64,000 bases of DNA, from contig NZ_PGGN01000001.1 of assembly GCF_003010935.1 (NCBI RefSeq), positions 1,364,001-1,428,000 of the forward strand, written 5' to 3'. This stretch comes from Phyllobacterium endophyticum (lineage in GTDB: Bacteria; Pseudomonadota; Alphaproteobacteria; Rhizobiales; Rhizobiaceae). Position 1 is the first letter of the stretch; the number at the start of each line of letters is the position of its first letter. Shown here one piece after another: positions 58,537-64,000 of this stretch. Position numbers and translations under genes: made by a program. The notes below the pieces were generated by a model, which had not been told where the DNA came from, did not search any database, and saw nothing but the letters and a program-made list of their open reading frames with translations.

Positions 58537-61206
58537 ATGGTAAAATGCGTTTACACGTTCGGTGATGGCAAGGCGGAAGGTTCCGCCAGTGATCGAAACC
58601 TTCTTGGTGGAAAAGGTGCAAATCTCGCCGAGATGTGCGCACTGGGTTTGCCGGTTCCTCCTGGTTTCACCATCACGACCGACGTTTGCGGCTGGTACTA
58701 TGCCAACGGGCGAAAATATCCTGACACGCTCGAAGCGGAAGTGAAACAAGCACTTGCCCATATTGCGGCCATTACGGGGCGCAGCTTTGGCGACGGGGCG
58801 AAGCCACTGCTGGTCTCCGTGCGCTCCGGAGCGCGGGCTTCCATGCCCGGCATGATGGATACGGTACTGAACCTTGGGCTAAACGATGAGACCGTGGAGG
58901 CCATAGCCCGCGAAACCGGCGATGCACGCTTTGCCTACGACAGTTATCGGCGCTTCATACAGATGTATTCCGATGTGGTGATGGGGCTCGATCATTCGGT
59001 GTTCGAGGAAATCCTCGAAGACACGAAAGCCAATCTCGGCCATGACGTCGATACGGCTTTGGGGGCTGATGATTGGAAGAATATCATTGCGCTGTACAAG
59101 GCCAAGATCGAGGAAGAACTCGAAGAGCCGTTTCCGCAGGACCCGGAAAAGCAGCTTTGGGGCGCAATAAGCGCTGTGTTTTCGAGTTGGATGAACGCCC
59201 GGGCCATCACCTATCGCCGTCTGCACAACATCCCGGAGAGCTGGGGTACGGCCGTCAGCGTCCAGGCGATGGTCTTTGGCAATATGGGCGATCGTTCGGC
59301 GACGGGCGTTGCCTTTACCCGCAACCCATCTACCGGCGAGAAAAAACTTTATGGCGAGTTCCTGGTGAATGCACAGGGCGAGGACGTTGTCGCCGGTATC
59401 CGCACGCCACAGAATATCACCGAGGAAGCGCGCATAGCCGCGGGTTCGGACAAGCCTTCACTCGAAAAGATCATGCCGGCGGCGTTTGCCGAATTTGTGG
59501 CTGTTTCGGAACGGCTTGAGAAACACTATGCCGACATGCAGGATCTCGAATTCACGATCGAGAACGGCAAGCTTTGGATGCTTCAGACGCGCTCTGGCAA
59601 GCGCACTGCCAAGGCGGCCCTCAGGATTGCCGTCGAGATGGCTGAAGAAGGGTTGATTTCACGCGAGGACGCGGTCCTTCGGATCGACCCGGCCTCCCTT
59701 GATCAGCTGTTGCACCCGACCATTGATCCTGGCGCTGAGAGAGACGTGATCGGAACAGGTCTTCCAGCATCCCCCGGTGCAGCCACAGGTGAAATTGTAT
59801 TCTCGTCGGAAGACGCTGAACAACTGAAATCCGATGGACGCAAGGCCATTCTGGTGCGTATCGAAACGAGTCCGGAAGACATTCACGGCATGCATGCCGC
59901 CGAAGCGATCCTGACCACGCGTGGTGGCATGACCAGCCATGCGGCGGTTGTGGCGCGCGGCATGGGAAAACCTTGCGTCTCCGGCGCCGGCTCGCTGCGC
60001 GTCGACTACCGCAACGAAACTCTGATTGCGATGGGCGTCGTGCTCAAGAAGGGCGACATCATCACAGTCGACGGTGGCATTGGCCAGGTGCTGAAGGGCG
60101 CAGTGCCCATGTTGCAGCCCGAGCTTTCCGGCGATTTTGGCAAGATCATGGAATGGGCGGACAAGACGCGTCGCATGAAAGTGCGCGCGAACGCTGAAAC
60201 CCCAGTCGATGCGCGCACAGCCCGTTCCTTTGGAGCTGAAGGCATTGGGCTTTGCCGTACCGAACATATGTTTTTCGAGGGTGAGCGCATTGTTGCAATG
60301 CGCGAAATGATTCTCGCCGCAGACGAAAAGGGCCGCCGTGCCGCGCTCGACAAGCTCTTGCCAATGCAGCGCTCCGACTTCGTGGAATTGTTCGAAATCA
60401 TGAATGGTCTGCCGGTTACAATTCGGTTGCTGGATCCGCCTCTGCATGAGTTCCTGCCGAAAACCGGCGAGGAAATCGCGGAAGTCGCCGCCGCCATGGG
60501 CGTTAGTGCCGATAAGCTGCGCGAGCGGACCGATAGTCTGCACGAAACGAATCCGATGCTGGGTCATCGCGGCTGCCGCCTTGCTATTTCCTATCCGGAA
60601 ATCGCTGAAATGCAGGCGCGGGCGATTTTCGAGGCTGCTGTCGAGGCGGCGAAGTCGACGGGTGCTCCTGTCGAGCCGGAAATAATGGTGCCGCTTGTCG
60701 GGCTCCGTGCTGAACTCGATTTCGTCAAGGCACGCATCGATGCAATTGCCGCCGATGTGATGAAGGAAACCGATATCAAGATCAACTATCTGGTTGGAAC
60801 CATGATCGAACTGCCGCGTGCAGCTGTGCGAGCGCATTCAATCGCCGAAGTTGCCGAGTTTTTCTCTTTTGGAACCAACGATTTGACCCAGACGACCTTT
60901 GGTATCTCTCGCGATGACGCCTCTTCGTTCCTGATGACCTACCAGGTGAAGGGAATCATCGAGCAAGACCCATTCGTGTCGATCGACATCGATGGAGTTG
61001 GTGAACTGGTGCGGATTGCCGCTGACAAGGGCAGGACTTCGCGGCCGGGAATCAAGCTTGGCATCTGCGGGGAGCATGGCGGCGATCCCGCTTCCATTCA
61101 TTTCTGCGAGGACGTCGGGCTGGACTATGTGTCATGCTCGCCGTTCCGCGTGCCGATTGCGCGGCTTGCGGCTGCACAGGCGTCGGCAAAAGCGAAGACC
61201 GGCTGA
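58537..61206 (+). CDS. ppdK: Pyruvate, phosphate dikinase
   Basis: The 889-residue enzyme interconverts pyruvate, ATP and Pi with PEP, AMP and PPi. It has the nucleotide-binding N-terminal domain (LLGGKGANLAEMCALGLPVP, VSVRSGARASMPGMMDTVLN in part), the phosphohistidine domain with GGMTSHAAVVARGMGKPC (H468), and the C-terminal PEP barrel with EGIGLCRTEHMFF, SFGTNDLTQTTFG and GICGEHGGDP carrying the catalytic Cys. GGGAGG lies 6 nt before the ATG at 58537; an in-frame TTG upstream is not needed. In rhizobia the enzyme supports gluconeogenesis or PEP balance. Confidence 0.96.
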   Translation: MVKCVYTFGDGKAEGSASDRNLLGGKGANLAEMCALGLPVPPGFTITTDVCGWYYANGRKYPDTLEAEVKQALAHIAAITGRSFGDGAKPLLVSVRSGARASMPGMMDTVLNLGLNDETVEAIARETGDARFAYDSYRRFIQMYSDVVMGLDHSVFEEILEDTKANLGHDVDTALGADDWKNIIALYKAKIEEELEEPFPQDPEKQLWGAISAVFSSWMNARAITYRRLHNIPESWGTAVSVQAMVFGNMGDRSATGVAFTRNPSTGEKKLYGEFLVNAQGEDVVAGIRTPQNITEEARIAAGSDKPSLEKIMPAAFAEFVAVSERLEKHYADMQDLEFTIENGKLWMLQTRSGKRTAKAALRIAVEMAEEGLISREDAVLRIDPASLDQLLHPTIDPGAERDVIGTGLPASPGAATGEIVFSSEDAEQLKSDGRKAILVRIETSPEDIHGMHAAEAILTTRGGMTSHAAVVARGMGKPCVSGAGSLRVDYRNETLIAMGVVLKKGDIITVDGGIGQVLKGAVPMLQPELSGDFGKIMEWADKTRRMKVRANAETPVDARTARSFGAEGIGLCRTEHMFFEGERIVAMREMILAADEKGRRAALDKLLPMQRSDFVELFEIMNGLPVTIRLLDPPLHEFLPKTGEEIAEVAAAMGVSADKLRERTDSLHETNPMLGHRGCRLAISYPEIAEMQARAIFEAAVEAAKSTGAPVEPEIMVPLVGLRAELDFVKARIDAIAADVMKETDIKINYLVGTMIELPRAAVRAHSIAEVAEFFSFGTNDLTQTTFGISRDDASSFLMTYQVKGIIEQDPFVSIDIDGVGELVRIAADKGRTSRPGIKLGICGEHGGDPASIHFCEDVGLDYVSCSPFRVPIARLAAAQASAKAKTG

Positions 61207-61233
61207 CCCGCACATCCGCCACAAATTCGCTCT

Positions 61234-61257
61234 GTTCCGCGCGCTAGTCGCGCGAAC
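61234..61257 (+). terminator. GC-rich hairpin after ppdK
   Basis: GTT plus CGCGCG, a 5-nt loop and CGCGCG plus AAC give nine base pairs with one bulged C. It lies between the ppdK stop and the deacetylase ATG, 20 bp before the latter. No T tract is present, so it may be a processing or attenuation structure. Confidence 0.4.
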
Positions 61258-61277
61258 CCACAGTGCGGCGGTGAAAA

Positions 61278-62027
61278 ATGCGTTCAACTATATTGGTCAT
61301 GACGTCAATCTTCATGTGTGCTTTCGTCCTCACGGCGTCGGCAAGTGAACATCCTCACTTCGTCGAACCCAAGCTCTTCATTGCGAAGGGCGGCGATGCC
61401 GCGCCTCAAGTCGCTTTGACCTTGGATGCCTGTTCCGGGCAAACTGACCACCGCATTCTGGATGCGCTTGTTAATAACCGGATTCCGGCGACAATTTTCG
61501 TAACCGGCCGCTGGCTAAGGCAAAATGCGTCAGCGGTTGCCGTCATGAAGTCCCACCCCGAACTTTTCGAGCTGGAAAACCATGGGCGTGACCATATACC
61601 AGCTATCGACAACCAGCCGACGATGTTCGGCCTCAAAACGGCTGGTTCATTGCCCGCAATCCGCGCGGAGATTCAAGGCGGGGTAGATGCGATGTCTGCC
61701 ATCTCGCTGGCCAAACCTTTTTGGTACCGGGATGCCACCGCTCGCTACAGTGACGATGCGGTGACGTTGGTTCACGATATGGGTTATCGTGTCGCCGGCT
61801 ATTCACTGAATGCCGACATAGGGGCTTCGCTGATGACCGCTCAGGTCGAGAAGCGCATCTCAGCCGCCAAGGATGGGGATGTGATCATCGCCCATATCAA
61901 TCAACCGACCCATTCCTCCGGGTCCGGCGTGGTACAAGGCATACTTGCGCTGAAACTCAAGGGTTTTCGATTTGTCCGCTTGGGCGATGTGCAAACGAGC
62001 GAACGGCCGATCCTGCCCGGCGCCTGA
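61278..62027 (+). CDS. NodB-type polysaccharide deacetylase, LDAC variant
   Basis: The 249-residue protein has a signal peptide (cleavage near SAS, residue 23) and a carbohydrate-esterase 4-like fold: VALTLDACSGQTDH in place of the usual TFDDG, the metal histidines in ELENHGRDHIP (H-x3-H), PFWYRDATARYS for the third motif, and DVIIAHINQPTHSSGSGVV in part near the end. The second Asp of the canonical DD pair is replaced by Ala-Cys, a variant seen in a subset of proteobacterial members. It probably removes N- or O-acetyl groups from a periplasmic or surface glycan. GGTGAAAA precedes the ATG. Confidence 0.85.
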   Translation: MRSTILVMTSIFMCAFVLTASASEHPHFVEPKLFIAKGGDAAPQVALTLDACSGQTDHRILDALVNNRIPATIFVTGRWLRQNASAVAVMKSHPELFELENHGRDHIPAIDNQPTMFGLKTAGSLPAIRAEIQGGVDAMSAISLAKPFWYRDATARYSDDAVTLVHDMGYRVAGYSLNADIGASLMTAQVEKRISAAKDGDVIIAHINQPTHSSGSGVVQGILALKLKGFRFVRLGDVQTSERPILPGA

Positions 62028-62357
62028 ACCCAGAATAGTTTATGCGACCAGCGAAATAAATAGCCTTTGGTCTAATTGACAGCTCTGGCACAGTCTGTGC
62101 AGTTTGGCGTTGCGCTCGGTTGCGCTATACGGCTTGGGAGGGCTTCGAGAAAAAGATCTGATTTTTAATGCCATGTTTCGCCGGCTGTTTTACGCAGTAT
62201 CGCTGCCGCACCATTCATTTCCAACACGCTCCAAACAGATATTCATTGCAAGGGTCAACCGGGTCAGCGGGGCTATGCGCCAGCTGTCATCCGTTTCGTT
62301 CGACTTGAATCAGCTTTTGCAGATCATGTTCCGGCGCGGTTTTTAGGAGGACAAATT
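62028..62357. other. 330-bp AT-richer leader upstream of the GH31 lipoprotein gene
   Basis: No convincing gene was seen. It holds a sigma-54-like promoter/palindrome at 62085-62101 and ends in a perfect AGGAGG. An open frame at 62104-62346 begins with TTG, has no RBS and no recognisable content, and is not called. Confidence 0.6.
62085..62101 (+). promoter_or_regulatory. Sigma-54-like promoter or palindromic operator
   Basis: CTGGCACAGTCTGTGCA has the GG-N10-GC spacing of sigma-54 promoters and matches TGGCAC-N5-TTGCA except one base. The same bases form a near-perfect palindrome (GCACAG-T-CTGTGC), so an operator for a dimeric repressor is an equal alternative. A transcript from it would have a leader of about 245 nt. 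Confidence 0.4.
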
Positions 62358-64000
62358 TTGAACAGGATTCATATCACCGCGCTTGGGTTGCTGCTGTTGC
62401 CTGGCCTGGCAAATTGCAACGGCAAGGATTCGCATGCACCACAGAATACCAGCCAGATAGGCGGAAGTTTCGAACTTCAGAAGGGTGAACCTGGTGAAAA
62501 GGGTCAAGCCGGGGACAAGGGCATCGCCGGCGACAAAGGCCCTGCGGGCGACAAAGGTGCGACAGGAGACAAGGGGGAAACGCCAGCCGAGCTCACGGCA
62601 GTCCGGCCCATCAATGAGGACACCATTACGCCGAGGCCGGGCGGTTTCGATGTTCAACTGCAGAACGATGTGCTTGAGGTGCGCGCTGTCGCATCAAACG
62701 CGTTTCGTGTCCATTTTCTGCCCGATGGAGTAGCAACGTCCGCCACCAGGGTAATAGACCCTTCAATAAAGTTTGGTGTGCCCTATGAAGTCAAGTCGTT
62801 GCCGGGCAAAGGCGCGGATTTGATCGCTGGGCAGAATACCGCCCGCTGGATCCCCAGGACTTCCACGATCGAGATAATCAATGGCACCAAAAAGGTATTG
62901 ATGTCGCTCAAAACGGAAGATTTGAAAAATCGTGATGTGATTGTCAGGCATGACCCCGAGGACACGCTTTACGGCGTCAACTCCGATGGGGCAGAGGAAA
63001 GATCCGAAAATCTGTACCGGGATCGGGCACAGGACCTGAAAGCAGGCAGACAGGGCCACGCCGGGGCACCGTTCGTCTGGAGCACGGCGGGATACGGTGT
63101 CCTCGTCGATACGATGGGCAGCCGCAAGAGCACGGTCAATCTCGCCAACAAGCGATATATTGATTTTACCCGGAATTCAAAGCCCGACGTCGATGCCTAC
63201 CTCATGGTTGGAACGCCTTTTGAAATATTCGGAGCTATGGCAAAGATAAGTGGTCGCACGCCACTTTTTCCCAAGTGGGCCATGGGCTTTACCAATAGCC
63301 AGTGGGGTGCCGACGATGCATGGAATGACAAAAGAAACGGCTCGGGCCAGTTGCAAGGAATGACCGAACCCAAATTCCGCAATATTATCAAAGGATATCG
63401 CGAACGGAATATTCCGATTGATGCCTTCACGTTCGATCTGGATTGGACGTACTGGGGAGGTATGGATAGCAGCGGGACGAAGGTTCCAAACGCACAGTTC
63501 CAATGGAACACCGAGCGGTTTCCCGGTATGGGTCCCAATAGGCCACAGAATGCTGATGACAATATGCGGCTCTTTGCCGAGCAGCAAGGTATCAAGCTGA
63601 CCGCTATCTTGAAACCGCGTGTGGCGGTCGATTCCGAAGAAGGCAATTTCCTCAAGCAGAACGACTACTGGATGCCGACAGCCCCGATATTCAAGGACTA
63701 CTTCACCAGCACTCAGATGCGGCACGTGGACTTCGCCAAGCCGGCCGTCCGCTCCTGGTATTTCGGACAGCTCAAGAACGTCTTCGACGGCGGAATCAAG
63801 GGCTGGTGGAACGACGAGGCAGATTCGAGTGAAGCGACCGACGAAGGCAACGAGACCGAAGGCCTCGATATGCAGCGCGGTCTCTATGACGGTCAACGCG
63901 CTATTTCGAATGAGCGGGTCTGGTCAATCAACCGCAACTTCTACCTTGGCGCGCAGCGGCATGCCCATGGTCTGTGGTCGGGCGACATCGACAATGGCTT
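62358..64000 (+). CDS. GH31-family glycosidase lipoprotein with a collagen-like stalk (3' end outside window)
   Basis: The frame starts at TTG 62358, seven nt after a perfect AGGAGG, and stays open to the window end (547 codons). Residues 1-19 are a lipoprotein-like signal ending LANC (Cys20). Residues 43-75 are eleven Gly-X-Y triplets. From about residue 85 the protein resembles GH31 TIM-barrel glycosidases: an N-terminal beta domain, FPKWAMGFTNSQWG near 310, DAFTFDLDWTYWGGM near 362, the nucleophile region GWWNDEADSS (D486) and the acid/base region GLWSGDIDNG (D543). GH31 enzymes cleave alpha-glucosides, alpha-xylosides and related bonds; the substrate is not known. Asn at the -1 lipobox position is atypical. 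Confidence 0.85.
   Translation, partial: MNRIHITALGLLLLPGLANCNGKDSHAPQNTSQIGGSFELQKGEPGEKGQAGDKGIAGDKGPAGDKGATGDKGETPAELTAVRPINEDTITPRPGGFDVQLQNDVLEVRAVASNAFRVHFLPDGVATSATRVIDPSIKFGVPYEVKSLPGKGADLIAGQNTARWIPRTSTIEIINGTKKVLMSLKTEDLKNRDVIVRHDPEDTLYGVNSDGAEERSENLYRDRAQDLKAGRQGHAGAPFVWSTAGYGVLVDTMGSRKSTVNLANKRYIDFTRNSKPDVDAYLMVGTPFEIFGAMAKISGRTPLFPKWAMGFTNSQWGADDAWNDKRNGSGQLQGMTEPKFRNIIKGYRERNIPIDAFTFDLDWTYWGGMDSSGTKVPNAQFQWNTERFPGMGPNRPQNADDNMRLFAEQQGIKLTAILKPRVAVDSEEGNFLKQNDYWMPTAPIFKDYFTSTQMRHVDFAKPAVRSWYFGQLKNVFDGGIKGWWNDEADSSEATDEGNETEGLDMQRGLYDGQRAISNERVWSINRNFYLGAQRHAHGLWSGDIDNG
62484..62582 (+). repeat. Collagen-like Gly-X-Y repeat inside the GH31 lipoprotein
   Basis: Eleven uninterrupted Gly-X-Y triplets encode residues 43-75. 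GDK occurs four times, alternating with GQA, GIA, GPA, GAT and GET. The D-K pattern across triplets is common in bacterial collagen-like proteins, where it stabilises the triple helix without hydroxyproline. Confidence 0.9.

Noticed and set aside
62104..62346. 80-residue open frame upstream of the GH31 gene
   Set aside because: It starts with TTG without an RBS, has no signal, domain or coding pattern, and lies over the likely leader of the GH31 gene.

Overview
The window looks like ordinary chromosomal DNA from an alphaproteobacterium of the order Hyphomicrobiales (Rhizobiales), most like the Phyllobacterium/Brucella/Mesorhizobium group. This rests on family-level recognition: a CcrM-type GANTC adenine methyltransferase, an IalB-family protein, a RibB fused to a GTP-cyclohydrolase-like domain that has lost its zinc cysteines, a DUF721 (DciA-type) gene beside dsbA and smc, a coxBA-ctaB-coxF-ctaG-coxC cluster followed by surf1, ispH, thrB and rnhA, and the run HDAC-like/xseB/dxs/tlyA. 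The genus is an inference. No tRNA, rRNA, transposase, integrase, phage gene or CRISPR array was seen, and nearly every reading frame is intact.

Layout. 0-5.4 kb: end of glyQ, glyS, a small secreted protein, a Sua5-type tRNA t6A enzyme and an FAD-linked oxidase. 5.6-9.8 kb: a DUF6101-like protein, ubiA, purD and a secreted GH25-type lysozyme homologue. 10-16.5 kb: a long acyl-CoA dehydrogenase with a crotonase, pdxH, a lipoprotein, a DnaJ/CbpA-type cochaperone, fabI, a histidine phosphatase and a DUF1344 protein. 16.7-28.6 kb: aroC, ribBX, a Cys/Met PLP enzyme, HDAC-like amidohydrolase, xseB, pirin, dxs, tlyA, an RNA m5U methyltransferase, then tldD and ialB on the other strand. 28.9-38.1 kb: the aa3-type cytochrome c oxidase cluster with heme O synthase, assembly factors, DUF983 and SURF1, leading into ispH-thrB-rnhA. 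38.1-46.5 kb: peroxiredoxin, a DsbD-N-like protein, YqgE, and a minus-strand operon thrC - M16 peptidase - GNAT - GGDEF/EAL protein. 46.7-51.0 kb: a lipoprotein, two HAD hydrolases flanking ccrM, and mutY. 51.1-61.2 kb: an O-antigen-ligase-like protein and a UDP-glucuronate-epimerase-like protein, then dciA, dsbA, smc and ppdK. 61.3-64 kb: a NodB-type deacetylase and the beginning of a GH31 glycosidase lipoprotein that continues past the window.

Most genes are housekeeping. The most unusual item is the last one: a GH31-family glycosidase whose N-terminus is a lipoprotein-like signal followed by eleven perfect Gly-X-Y triplets (a collagen-like stalk), preceded by a 330-bp leader with a close match to a sigma-54 promoter. 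Other points of interest are the ccrM upstream region (a CtrA-like box overlapping a perfect palindrome), a tandem TTACGT operator before the acyl-CoA dehydrogenase, hairpins inside the cytochrome oxidase operon and between dsbA and smc, and a GGDEF domain with a destroyed active site but an intact RxxD inhibitory-site motif ahead of an intact EAL domain.
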